A DNA stretch of 64,000 bases from Yersinia proxima (lineage in GTDB: Bacteria; Pseudomonadota; Gammaproteobacteria; Enterobacterales; Enterobacteriaceae): positions 62,001 to 126,000 of the forward strand of contig NZ_CABHYG010000013.1 of NCBI RefSeq assembly GCF_902170785.1, read 5' to 3'. Position numbers and translations under genes: made by a program. The number at the start of each line of letters is the position of its first letter. Positions within the stretch are counted from its first letter, which is position 1. Shown piece after piece: positions 16,219 through 24,842 of the stretch. Under the pieces are notes generated by a model. It was given only the letters and a program-made list of their open reading frames with translations, did not search any database and had not been told where the DNA came from.

Positions 16219-16953
16219 ATGAGCAGGCAATGGGTGTTAATTACCGGAGGCAGCCGTGGCATTGGCCGCGCATTGGTCGAAGAACTGGCCAAAGAGTGGG
16301 ATGTTGTTTTTACCTGGCGCAACGGTGAACAGCAGAGCCGCGATGTCATTGCAAGCTGTGAAGGGCTACCCGGTCAAGTGACCGGCTATCGCTGTGATGG
16401 CAGCAATGAAGCGGATGTCGATGCGCTGGCACCGCTATTGCTGGAAAAGTACGGCTCACCGGGCGCGGTAATTCATAATGCTGGCATTACTGGCGACAGC
16501 TTACATATTCAGCAAAATGGTGATAACTGGCGCAGTGTGCTGGATACCAATCTGAATGCGGTTTTCTACTGGAATAAGCATGTCTTGCCGCAAATGATGA
16601 TGCAGGGCGAGGGCGCAGTATTGCTGATGTCTTCGGTGACCGCGATTAAAGGCAATATCGGCCAGAGTGCTTATGGTGCCAGTAAAGCGGCACTGATTGG
16701 CCTGGGCCGCTCGCTGGCGCTTGAGATGGGGCGTTTTAATATTCGCGTTAACTGCCTGTTGCCAGGGGTGATTGACAGCGATATGACCCGCGACATGCCT
16801 GCTGATGCCTTAAAAGGATTACGTAAGCAGATACCATTACGCCGTTTAGGGAATGCACAAGAAGTCGCTCGCGTCAGCGCCTTTATGATCGGCAATGACA
16901 GCCGTTATATGACCGGGCAGACCTTGGTGTTAGATGGCGGGTTGACGGCTTGA
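16219..16953 (+). CDS. 3-ketoacyl-ACP reductase (FabG-like SDR)
   Basis: A 244-aa classical short-chain dehydrogenase: cofactor motif TGGSRGIG (residues 9-16), NAG (IHNAGITGD), catalytic Ser in LLMSSVTA and YGASK active-site Tyr/Lys, ending with MTGQTLVLDGGLTA. The arrangement is that of NADPH-dependent FabG. It reduces the beta-keto group formed by the operon's ketosynthase. It is the last gene of the run that begins with the DsbA-like gene and is followed by a hairpin facing the convergent autotransporter gene. Confidence 0.92.
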   Translation: MSRQWVLITGGSRGIGRALVEELAKEWDVVFTWRNGEQQSRDVIASCEGLPGQVTGYRCDGSNEADVDALAPLLLEKYGSPGAVIHNAGITGDSLHIQQNGDNWRSVLDTNLNAVFYWNKHVLPQMMMQGEGAVLLMSSVTAIKGNIGQSAYGASKAALIGLGRSLALEMGRFNIRVNCLLPGVIDSDMTRDMPADALKGLRKQIPLRRLGNAQEVARVSAFMIGNDSRYMTGQTLVLDGGLTA

Positions 16954-17002
16954 TATCGCCATAAAAATCGCTATGGAAGGTAATGTCATCAAAGTGATAC
17001 GC

Positions 17003-17029
17003 GATTGCCAGCCCGATAAGCTGGCAATC
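17003..17029. terminator. Hairpin between convergent genes
   Basis: A perfect 10-bp stem (17003-17012 with 17020-17029) and a 7-base loop between the convergent ketoreductase and autotransporter genes. No T tract on either side, so it may act as a stabilising 3' end or a bidirectional terminator. Confidence 0.5.
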
Positions 17030-17041
17030 AACAGTCTCTAC

Positions 17042-19456
17042 TTAGAAATTAATTCGGAAGCCAATATTGGCCATCACTGGTGACTCAACATGCGTACCCT
17101 TACGATAATTGGCTTCAGCATAAACCGAAGTTTGTTTAGTCAGGTTAACATCCATGCCCAGCCCGTATTTAGCCGTATTACCAGATAAATCATTATTAAA
17201 ATCATTTTCTTGGTTGATGGTCACTGTATTGGATGTAATAAACTCTCGTTCTATTGCGACCTTGGCGTAAGGGCGAATGATTGCACCATTTTTCAGGTCA
17301 AACTTCGTTCCAACGTGAGTTCCTAATTCGCCTTTTGCTGAACGATTATCATCAATGTTCGCTTTCATGCCATTGTTGAGTGCAATATCTTTAGCTTGTG
17401 CGGTGTAATAACTGGCACGAGCATAAGGTTCAACAAACCAATTATCGGACAGTTTGTAATGATAACCTGCCTCAAGTGAACCACCTGCCGCATTTTGATT
17501 GTAATCGCTTTGTACTGAGCCACCGTTTGTCATATTTGCATTCAGTGAGTTGTTAAAGCGGTTAGCCTTAAGAACCGCATCAATATAATAGCCACTGTTA
17601 TCGAAATAACTGCCGTAGGCACCCAGACTATAACTATCAACCTTACTATTTCCGCCACGAGTATGTTTCACGCTGTTATTACTATAAGAAGTAAAACCAC
17701 CCAAGACTAACTGGCCTGAAGATAAACCAAATATCTTATCGGCACCTATTTCAAAACCATCTTGCTGTAAACGATATGCAGCATCATGGGCAGCATTGAT
17801 ACGCGTATTATTGGTCAAATAGCGCCCCCAAACACTGGCATTTTCGCCTTTACTATTATTTAAATCGCCTTTACGTGAGCGTAGATTCTGCAATTCACCA
17901 TCAAAAATAAACTGATTAGCTGAGGCCATACTTAATACGGCGTCTGTGGATGGTGTGGTTTTCATCTCTATTTCTGGTGTCGGCACTCCAGGTACTTCTG
18001 GTATTTCTGGTGTAGGCACTCCAGGCACTCCAGGCACTTCTGGTATTTCCGGTTGTACTGATTCAAGACCTGCATCCAGAGTGCTTCCTAAATACCACAA
18101 GTTTCCCCCAGTTCGTGCTAAGTTGTTGCTCTTTTTCAAACTATAGACATATGTACCACCATCAATTTCCGTGATGTTGGCACCAGAGAGTGAAGCCAGT
18201 GAGAATTGTGCCTGGCCACTGAGATCGTGGATAAGGTCTAAAGTCGTCTCGCCTGGTGTGGTTATTTCGTCGCCAGAATCACTTACCATTACTTTGTGCG
18301 AACCACTGGCATTCGCGATAGTGACAAAGTTGCCTTTGCCTTCGGCAATCGAGGTGTTGAACAGGAAAGAACCTGCACCGGAAAGTGTACCAATATTTAA
18401 TGAGGTATAATGACTGCCAGTGCCTGATTGAAAGGCTACCTCTCCGCCATTTAAAATCAAATCATCAACAGTTGCCGAGGCATTATTTGCGGCATTATAT
18501 CGTACGACTAAACGGGTATTTTCACCGTTAAGAACTACATTTTGCGCATAGGCACCATTAGTTTCATTAGTATCAAGGTAAATAGCCGCAGCATTATTAA
18601 CTTGTGTTAATCCGGTTAGTTTTCCTCCGGCCCGAACCCAAGAATAAGCACTATCAAATAGGGTGGTATCTTGTGATTCACCACCCGAATATATATTTTG
18701 GTATGAAGTTCCGTTAAATGTTGCTGCACTAGAAAATCCATTATCATCAATGCGTTGGTAGGCTTTGTCATAAAATTTCGTATCAATACTATGACCATTT
18801 GCAGCTACAATTTGACGGCTAGAATCCACAAATTCAGAATCATATGATGTGGCTTTGGTATCCCAATTTCGATCTTCTCTCTTCATGCCCCACAGCATTT
18901 CATAGGAGGTATCTTGATAACGGCTATTAGTAATATAAGGGTCGAATTGAATACTGCCATCTTCCTTAGTCTCCGTATAAGTTGAACCATCCATAGCAAA
19001 CTGGGTAGAGACAATCACTGCTGAATTACCTTTGGCTATCGTTTGGTCTGCCGAAGTCATGACCCACATCAGGCTGTTATTTAACGTGGTATTTTCTGCC
19101 CGACCTTCATAAGTGGGGCCACCCTGATAATGGGTGCCAGTGATAGTAAAAGTGCTGTCATTGACTACGGTATAACGGATAGTGCCCAAGGCAACGGATG
19201 ACGCGAAATAATTATGGGGATAATATAATTTATATCCTTCACCATTAAAGACAAAATGATTATCTTCAGTACCGGCTGTTACACCGTCTCCCAAAGAAAT
19301 GCTGTGAAATTCTCCTGCACCGAATTTAGTTTGCTCGCAAATATCATTTACTACATAACCGCCACAAGGTGCTGCATTTGCGCTTACAGGACTTGAGGCG
19401 TAAATAATGGATGAAATAGCAATGCTTAAATAGGTTTTTTTTATATGTGTAGTCAT
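17042..19456 (-). CDS. Autotransporter outer-membrane protein, pertactin-like
   Basis: An 804-aa type Va autotransporter. A signal peptide (cut near SANA-AP) precedes a passenger of about 480 residues rich in Asn, Thr, Ser and Gly, with an early cysteine pair (PCGGYVVNDIC) and a pertactin-like junction region (GAGSFLFNTSI, LDLIHDLSGQAQFSLAS). A proline-rich linker built of PEVPGVP and PTPEIPE units follows, then the translocator barrel from WGRYLTNNTRINAAHD to the terminal phenylalanine (IGFRINF). Family knowledge suggests adhesion, autoaggregation or biofilm; no protease motif was seen. It stands alone on the minus strand. Confidence 0.93.
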   Translation of the reverse strand: MTTHIKKTYLSIAISSIIYASSPVSANAAPCGGYVVNDICEQTKFGAGEFHSISLGDGVTAGTEDNHFVFNGEGYKLYYPHNYFASSVALGTIRYTVVNDSTFTITGTHYQGGPTYEGRAENTTLNNSLMWVMTSADQTIAKGNSAVIVSTQFAMDGSTYTETKEDGSIQFDPYITNSRYQDTSYEMLWGMKREDRNWDTKATSYDSEFVDSSRQIVAANGHSIDTKFYDKAYQRIDDNGFSSAATFNGTSYQNIYSGGESQDTTLFDSAYSWVRAGGKLTGLTQVNNAAAIYLDTNETNGAYAQNVVLNGENTRLVVRYNAANNASATVDDLILNGGEVAFQSGTGSHYTSLNIGTLSGAGSFLFNTSIAEGKGNFVTIANASGSHKVMVSDSGDEITTPGETTLDLIHDLSGQAQFSLASLSGANITEIDGGTYVYSLKKSNNLARTGGNLWYLGSTLDAGLESVQPEIPEVPGVPGVPTPEIPEVPGVPTPEIEMKTTPSTDAVLSMASANQFIFDGELQNLRSRKGDLNNSKGENASVWGRYLTNNTRINAAHDAAYRLQQDGFEIGADKIFGLSSGQLVLGGFTSYSNNSVKHTRGGNSKVDSYSLGAYGSYFDNSGYYIDAVLKANRFNNSLNANMTNGGSVQSDYNQNAAGGSLEAGYHYKLSDNWFVEPYARASYYTAQAKDIALNNGMKANIDDNRSAKGELGTHVGTKFDLKNGAIIRPYAKVAIEREFITSNTVTINQENDFNNDLSGNTAKYGLGMDVNLTKQTSVYAEANYRKGTHVESPVMANIGFRINF
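17966..18052. repeat. Short tandem repeats encoding the autotransporter Pro-rich linker
   Basis: Two imperfect copies of a roughly 30-bp unit (tatttctggtgtNggcactccagg plus acttctgg), with an extra cactccagg triplet repeat in the second copy. They encode the PEIPEVPGVP/PTPEIPEVPGV linker. Repeats of this kind tend to change copy number in multiples of three. Confidence 0.75.
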
Positions 19457-19803
19457 TAGAGTAAGGTTCCTGGTTATTTTATCAATTTATTGGTTTTTAC
19501 GTATTCTCAATTGATACGTTATTATTTAGCGGGCACTTATTAATTTAATGAGTAGAGCCATAACGAAAAATAATCATGACTATTGGGAGTGATTTTATTA
19601 ATTAAAATTAACGAGTTTTTATGTCTTACATCAGTGAGAGGATGTTAACAAATCAACTTATGTTTAAGTATGGGAACTCGAGTTAACCTTTGTGGGAAAA
19701 ATCCTAATACAGTTAAAAATTGATTTGGGTCAATTTTGGTTGGAGTGTTTGATTTATATAGGTATTTATGATTTAGTTTTGTTTATTACAAATTATGAGT
19801 TGG
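19457..19803. other. AT-rich intergenic region upstream of the autotransporter
   Basis: No convincing gene. It holds the autotransporter promoter (minus strand). An interrupted palindrome, cgtat and atacg arms at 19500-19518, lies about 45-60 bases ahead of the start codon and could be a regulator site. A 72-codon plus-strand frame at 19692-19910 lacks a ribosome-binding site and runs into the peroxidase gene. Confidence 0.5.
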
Positions 19804-19837
19804 AAATATCCGCAGTAAAGATTGCCTGCGGATATTT
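19804..19837 (-). terminator. Terminator hairpin of the cytochrome c peroxidase gene
   Basis: A perfect 12-bp stem (19804-19815 with 19826-19837) with a 10-base loop, 15 bases beyond the peroxidase stop codon on the minus strand; the 3' arm ends in ATATTT. Confidence 0.65.
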
Positions 19838-19851
19838 GTATATGAATTTCG

Positions 19852-21273
19852 TTATTGGTGAGGAATATACTCTCCGGTCAGGCTTTCAAGGAAAGCAACA
19901 ATATCGTTAATATCTTGTGGTGGCAGACTAGTGCCTACCTGATATTTCAACATCATTTCAACCGCTTGATTTAGATTCTCAGCTTGAGCGTCGTGGAAAT
20001 AAGGGGCTGTCAGAGCAATGTTACGCAGACCCGGTGTTTTAAAACGGTGCATATCGCGCGGGTCTTTGGTGACATTAAAACGCCCATGATCATCCGTCGT
20101 CAGTTCTTTTGGCCGGTCAGCAAAGTAATTTCCTTTTCGCCCCATTAGGTCATACGACTGCCCGCCAATATTTTTACCCACATGGCAGGTGTCGCATTTA
20201 TTTTTCTGGAATAATGCCAGACCGTTTTTCTGGCTGGTGGTAAGAGCATTGGCATCGCCTTTCAAATAACGGTCAAAAGGACTATTTGGTGTGGTCAGCG
20301 TTTTCTCAAATTCTGCAATGGCATCAGTAATATTGTGTTCGGAATAGCCCTGCGGATAAACCTGAATAAATTCCTGTGTTAACTGGGCATCTTGTTGCAG
20401 TTTTCCAATGATGTCATCCCACGAGGCCGAAGCCATTTCTACCGGATTCAGTGGCGGGCCACCTGCTTGTTGCTGTAAATCAACTGCGCGACCATCCCAG
20501 AATTGATTCACATTGAATACGGCATTGAAGACTGTCGGCGCATTAATTCCGCCTTTCTGACCATCAACACCGGTTGAGGTTGCCAGATTATCGACTCCAC
20601 CTTTGGTGAGCAGATGGCAGCTGGCGCAGGAGACGGTGTTATCACTGGACAACCGCGGATCGTGGAACAGGCGAGAACCGAGTGCCACTTTTTTACTGTC
20701 GACCGGCAATGCATCCGGCAGCGGTTGCAAGGTGAGATGTTGTAGGTCACTGCTGCTACTAGAAGGGAAATGTTCTGCCCGTTGTGATTTAACCCAATCG
20801 AGAATTTGGTTTCTTTCTTCAGCATTGATACCCGAAGCCCAGTGCAAAACAGCAAAACGCTGTGGTGGCATTTGTTCGCGAGCAATGGCCGATTCTATTT
20901 TTGCTAAATCTGCTTCAGGTACGGCGCGATTCTCTTTAATAGCCAATAAGGTTGGTTCCAGAGAAAAATATTGGCTACCTTGTTGAATATCATAATCCAT
21001 TAGCTGTTTCACACCTGGAATAGCAGCATAAAACGGCAGTGAGGCACTGCTGGTATGGCAATAATCGCAGCCTTTTTGATAAAACAGATGACTGATTTGT
21101 TGGTCGGTTATTTTTGTATTGCTTACAGACGGGGACGACTCATTGGTTAATGGTTTTTCCTCGTTGATTAATGTGTTACTGCGGGCGTTATCTGTCATGT
21201 AGATATAACCTGCTACGCCCAGATAACCTGCAACTATTAATATACCTCCGCCAATTAGCCATTTTCTTATCAC
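19852..21273 (-). CDS. ccp: Tri-haem cytochrome c peroxidase (YhjA/Ccp-like)
   Basis: A 473-aa membrane-anchored periplasmic protein with an N-terminal helix (WLIGGGILIVAGYLGVAGYI) and three haem-binding CxxCH motifs: CDYCH in an N-terminal extra domain, CASCH and CDTCH in the classical di-haem peroxidase core. This three-haem layout and the length match E. coli YhjA (Ccp), a quinol peroxidase that reduces hydrogen peroxide in the periplasm and supports growth on peroxide as an electron acceptor under low oxygen. It starts with GTG (caaaggag 7 bases upstream). The promoter carries an FNR-type site, consistent with anaerobic control known for the family. Confidence 0.93.
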   Translation of the reverse strand: MIRKWLIGGGILIVAGYLGVAGYIYMTDNARSNTLINEEKPLTNESSPSVSNTKITDQQISHLFYQKGCDYCHTSSASLPFYAAIPGVKQLMDYDIQQGSQYFSLEPTLLAIKENRAVPEADLAKIESAIAREQMPPQRFAVLHWASGINAEERNQILDWVKSQRAEHFPSSSSSDLQHLTLQPLPDALPVDSKKVALGSRLFHDPRLSSDNTVSCASCHLLTKGGVDNLATSTGVDGQKGGINAPTVFNAVFNVNQFWDGRAVDLQQQAGGPPLNPVEMASASWDDIIGKLQQDAQLTQEFIQVYPQGYSEHNITDAIAEFEKTLTTPNSPFDRYLKGDANALTTSQKNGLALFQKNKCDTCHVGKNIGGQSYDLMGRKGNYFADRPKELTTDDHGRFNVTKDPRDMHRFKTPGLRNIALTAPYFHDAQAENLNQAVEMMLKYQVGTSLPPQDINDIVAFLESLTGEYIPHQ

Positions 21274-21361
21274 AGCAGCACTCCTTTGTTGTGTGGAAAG
21301 CGGTCGGTCGCTTTCACATTTATGGTTTTTATCCTGTTAATAACCCTATTTATTCAATGGG

Positions 21362-21403
21362 ATTATCTCTGGGCTGTGCTGAGTGATGGTTGACCTTTAT
21401 CAA
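21362..21403 (-). promoter_or_regulatory. Predicted class II FNR-dependent promoter of the peroxidase gene
   Basis: An FNR-like box TTGACctttATCAA lies at 21390-21403 (one mismatch to TTGATnnnnATCAA). On the minus strand a -10 GATAAT lies at 21362-21367. A start point at about 21355 would put the box centre at -41.5 and the hexamer at -7 to -12, the exact class II geometry. Leader length to the GTG is about 80 bases. Confidence 0.65.
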
Positions 21404-21840
21404 GCTACTGGGGCAGCTCTGCCTATCATTGAGATAGCCTCTGTCTATTAATCGTGAGTGTGAACAATCAGAGGTACTGGGAACAGGCACAACTGGCGCT
21501 GTGCTATTGGATTTTGTGATGTCTGACACTCCTGCCCAATTTCATCGTGATGTTGCTCACAATAATTTATGCATTTGCCCAAAAAACCCTGCTTTTTTAG
21601 CCTTTTTTGCAGCCAATTTCCTAATGACTAATCTATTGTTATCTCCAATACTGTTTGTGTGAAATAACATTCCATTTTTAAAGATCTGCCGTTCTAATAA
21701 TTAAGGCGGCTAATTCATTATGAAAAATAAGGGATTAGTCTTTTGCACTCACAGGGATGGCGGCCATTTAGTCAGGAAATATCAGTGAAATGACTCCTGT
21801 TCTGACTGAACCCAGATGAACTCTAAAGGTAGGTAATCAG
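21404..21840. other. Intergenic region with a candidate CRP site
   Basis: No gene seen between the peroxidase promoter and the enolase-family gene. A CRP-like site, cgtga-n6-tcaca, is at 21546-21561 (9 of 10 conserved bases of TGTGA-n6-TCACA), a plausible catabolite activator site for the catabolic genes to the right. No matching -10 was found at -41.5 or -61.5. Confidence 0.4.
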
Positions 21841-22992
21841 GTGAAAATAATATCCGTAGACGTAACCATTTTTTCTTATCCAACTCGGCGCGTTTCCGAT
21901 AGTGCGGGGCATTCTCATCCCGGTGAAGAATCACTGGCAAAAATGGCCATGCTGACGCTGACCACCGACGAGGGGGATTGTGGTTATGCATTTGCACCAC
22001 CGGAAGTTATTCGTCCACACATCATCAATAACTTCTTTAAAAAAGTATTGATTGGGCAGGACCCATTTGATCGTGAGCGCTTGTGGAATGATCTGGTTCA
22101 TTGGCAGCGGGGCAGTGCCAATCAATTAACTGACCGGGCGTTAGCCATTGCCGAACAGGCCATCTGGGATCTGTTGGGGCGTAAGTTGGGTCAGCCGGTG
22201 TATAAACTGCTGGGCGGGTATCGCGATAAAGTATTGGCCTACGGTAGCACTATGTGTGGTGATGAGTTAGCCGGTGGATTATCTACGCCAGATGAATATG
22301 CACGCTTTGCCGAGCAGTTAGTTACGCGTGGTTATAAAGGGATTAAGTTGCATACCTGGATGCCACCGGTTTCCTTTGCACCAAGTCCACAAATGGATGT
22401 TCGTGCTTGTGCCGCAGTGCGTGAAGCTGTTGGGCCAGATATCGCCCTGATGTTGGATGGTTACCATTGGTACAGTCGTAGTGACGCACTCTATATTGGT
22501 CGCGAACTGCAAAAGCTGAATTTCAGTTGGTTTGAAGAGCCAATGGAAGAACAGAGCATGGCTTCTTATTGTTGGCTGCGGGAAAACCTACAGATAGATA
22601 TCATCGGGCCAGAAAGTCTGGCGGGCAAATACTTTAGCCGTGCCGACTGGGTGAAAGCCGGGGCTTGCGATATTTTACGTGCCGGCGTTCAAGGTGTGGG
22701 GGGGATTACTCCTTGTCTGAAAGTGGCTCATTTGGCGGAATCCTTTGGTATGGATTGTGAAATTCACGGTAATGGTGCGCCTAATCTGGCGGTGGTCGGA
22801 GCTATCCGTAACTGCCGCTGGTATGAGCGCGGATTGCTGCATCCATTCCTTGATTACGATGAGCCAGCGGCTTATCTCAATAGCATTATTGATCCGATGG
22901 ATAGCGACGGTTATGTCTCGCTGCCGACACGAGCTGGTCTCGGCGAGGATATCAATTTCGACTATATCGAAGCCAATACCCTTAGTGTTTGA
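21841..22992 (+). CDS. Enolase-superfamily (mandelate racemase type) sugar-acid dehydratase-like protein
   Basis: A 383-aa TIM-barrel enzyme of the mandelate racemase subgroup. Barrel landmarks: KGIKLHTW at the end of strand 2, metal ligands in LMLDGYHWY, WFEEPM and IIGPESLAG, an Asp in CDILRAGVQGVGGIT and His in CEIHGNGAPN forming the His-Asp dyad of acid-sugar dehydratases. The substrate is unknown. It starts with GTG, supported by aaaggtagg upstream. It opens a gene run with a peptide-type ABC importer and D-serine dehydratase, which is unusual company for a sugar-acid dehydratase. Its stop lies at the edge of an ERIC. Confidence 0.82.
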   Translation: MKIISVDVTIFSYPTRRVSDSAGHSHPGEESLAKMAMLTLTTDEGDCGYAFAPPEVIRPHIINNFFKKVLIGQDPFDRERLWNDLVHWQRGSANQLTDRALAIAEQAIWDLLGRKLGQPVYKLLGGYRDKVLAYGSTMCGDELAGGLSTPDEYARFAEQLVTRGYKGIKLHTWMPPVSFAPSPQMDVRACAAVREAVGPDIALMLDGYHWYSRSDALYIGRELQKLNFSWFEEPMEEQSMASYCWLRENLQIDIIGPESLAGKYFSRADWVKAGACDILRAGVQGVGGITPCLKVAHLAESFGMDCEIHGNGAPNLAVVGAIRNCRWYERGLLHPFLDYDEPAAYLNSIIDPMDSDGYVSLPTRAGLGEDINFDYIEANTLSV

Positions 22993-23102
22993 AGTCGTAG
23001 CGGTGTTAGCCACGCGCACTCACCCGAGTCACTTACTTAGGTACGCTTATCGGGGTTTGCTCGCTTGCCGCCTAACTGCGACTCTAATCACTGTGGGTAT
23101 AA
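22987..23102. repeat. ERIC element 2
   Basis: About 116 bp with the ERIC arms gttagccacgcgcactcacccgag...cttatcgggg and gctcgcttgccgcctaactgcgac ... gtgggtat, more decayed than element 1. It begins at the stop codon of the enolase-family gene and separates it from the ABC transporter genes. Confidence 0.85.
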
Positions 23103-23165
23103 CTCTATTGTCAGACCTATAAAAATAAGCATTCAGATCTAGCCTTTTCTTACCGGAGATGGTCC

Positions 23166-24776
23166 ATGAACGCGATAATAACAGTACGAACACTCCTCCT
23201 TACCCTACTGATCATATTGACGTCATCTGGCGTCAGTATGGCAAAAACGCCAGATGACCAACTAATTGTTGGTATGAATATGAACAACTTGCTGTCACTC
23301 GATCCTGCAGCGATGACAGGGAATGATGCGGTTTCAATCATTGTTAATATGTATGACTCTCTGGTAGAACTTGATCCGCACACGCCCAGCAACATTCTGC
23401 CGGGCGCGGCAACCGCGTGGAAAATCAGTGATGATGGCAAGTTAATTACCTTTACTCTGCGCGATGGTATGAAGTTCCATTCCGGTAACCCAGTGACTGC
23501 ACAGGACTTTGCCTGGTCAATGAACCGTCTGATGCATCTGAATCTGGCTCAAGCCACGACCTGGAAATCTTACGGTTTTACTGCTGATAACGTGGAGCAA
23601 CTGATCCGTGCCAAAGATCCTCTCACGGTGGAAATTGAGCTACCTAAGCCGACTGACCCGAAACTGGTGATTTACTCACTGGCGACTTTGGGCAGTGGAT
23701 CAATTCTTGATCGCGCCACTGTCATGCAACATGAGAAAAATGGTGATTGGGGCAATGGTTGGCTGACCACTAACGAGGCCGGTTCTGGCCCCTTCAAGTT
23801 AGATGTCTGGCAGGCAAAAGATGTGTTACGTATCAGTCGGGTAGATAATTATTGGCAGGGTGATGCCAAAATGAAACGGGTGATATTCCGCCATATGACA
23901 GAGTCACAGGCGCTGCGGTTAATGATTGAGAAAGGGGATATTGATATTGCCAGTGGTATGTCGGTGCCAGATATCAATGCACTAAAAAGTAATCCAGATA
24001 TTCAAGTGGATGAAGTGCAGCGTGGCACCATTTATTATGTTGCCATGAGTTTAAAAGAACCGCATTTTGCCAATCCAAAGGTACGCGAAGCTGTACGTTA
24101 TTTAATTGATTATGATGGGATTAATAAAACTATTATGCCGGGCTATGGGATCTTCCATCAGCGCCCGATCCAAAAAGGAATGGATGTTACGTTGCCTGAC
24201 CCTGGCTATAAGCTCGATGTAGAAAAAGCTAAGGCACTGTTAGCACAAGCGGGTTATCCAGACGGTTTTACCACTACTCTACGGGTATTATCTGACCCGC
24301 CTTTTATTAATGTCGCGACTGCGGTGCAATCCACACTGGCTCAAGCCGGGATTCAAGCCAAAATTCTGACAGGTACGGGGAATCAGGTCTATGGCGCAAT
24401 GCGTGATCGTCAATTCGATATGTTAGTTGGCCGTGGTGGTGGTGGCGTCGATCCGCATCCCCATTCTAGCCTGCGCTCAATTGCTTATAACCCAGATAAC
24501 AGTGATGCCGCCAAGTTGACCAACTTCCAGGGCTGGCGCACCTCTTTCTACGATAAACAACTGAATGATTTGATTGATAACGCGTTAATCGAGAAAGATC
24601 CCGTTAAGCAAAAGCAAATGTACGTCGAAGTTCAGGAGCGCTATGACGCGCTGTTCCCCGCTATTTTGCCGATTTCGCAAATGGTTGATTCGGTCGTCGT
24701 ACGTAAAGACATCGTCGATTATGTACCACATCCGTCAACCACGACCCGCCTGCTACAGGTGTATAAGCAGCGATAA
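23166..24776 (+). CDS. Dipeptide/oligopeptide-type ABC substrate-binding protein
   Basis: A 536-aa family 5 periplasmic binding protein with a signal peptide (cut near VSMA-KT). Typical segments: DPAAMTGNDAVSIIVNMYDSLVEL, ITFTLRDGMKFHSGNPVTAQDFAWSM, and the C-terminal FPAILPISQM. It feeds the permeases and ATPases encoded next. Family members bind peptides, glycosides, opines or nickel; a HPHPHSSLRS segment may shape the ligand pocket. The ligand cannot be read from the sequence. Start ATG at 23166 has cggag 8 bases upstream. Confidence 0.93.
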   Translation: MNAIITVRTLLLTLLIILTSSGVSMAKTPDDQLIVGMNMNNLLSLDPAAMTGNDAVSIIVNMYDSLVELDPHTPSNILPGAATAWKISDDGKLITFTLRDGMKFHSGNPVTAQDFAWSMNRLMHLNLAQATTWKSYGFTADNVEQLIRAKDPLTVEIELPKPTDPKLVIYSLATLGSGSILDRATVMQHEKNGDWGNGWLTTNEAGSGPFKLDVWQAKDVLRISRVDNYWQGDAKMKRVIFRHMTESQALRLMIEKGDIDIASGMSVPDINALKSNPDIQVDEVQRGTIYYVAMSLKEPHFANPKVREAVRYLIDYDGINKTIMPGYGIFHQRPIQKGMDVTLPDPGYKLDVEKAKALLAQAGYPDGFTTTLRVLSDPPFINVATAVQSTLAQAGIQAKILTGTGNQVYGAMRDRQFDMLVGRGGGGVDPHPHSSLRSIAYNPDNSDAAKLTNFQGWRTSFYDKQLNDLIDNALIEKDPVKQKQMYVEVQERYDALFPAILPISQMVDSVVVRKDIVDYVPHPSTTTRLLQVYKQR

Positions 24777-24842
24777 TTCACCGCACGCAACCTAAACCCT
24801 GGGCAGGGCGTCAGTAGGCTTTGCCCGTTTCGGGAGGATAGC

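Noticed and set aside
19692-19910. 72-codon plus-strand frame
   Set aside because: No ribosome-binding site, runs through the peroxidase terminator hairpin and into the 3' end of that gene on the other strand; composition-driven frame.
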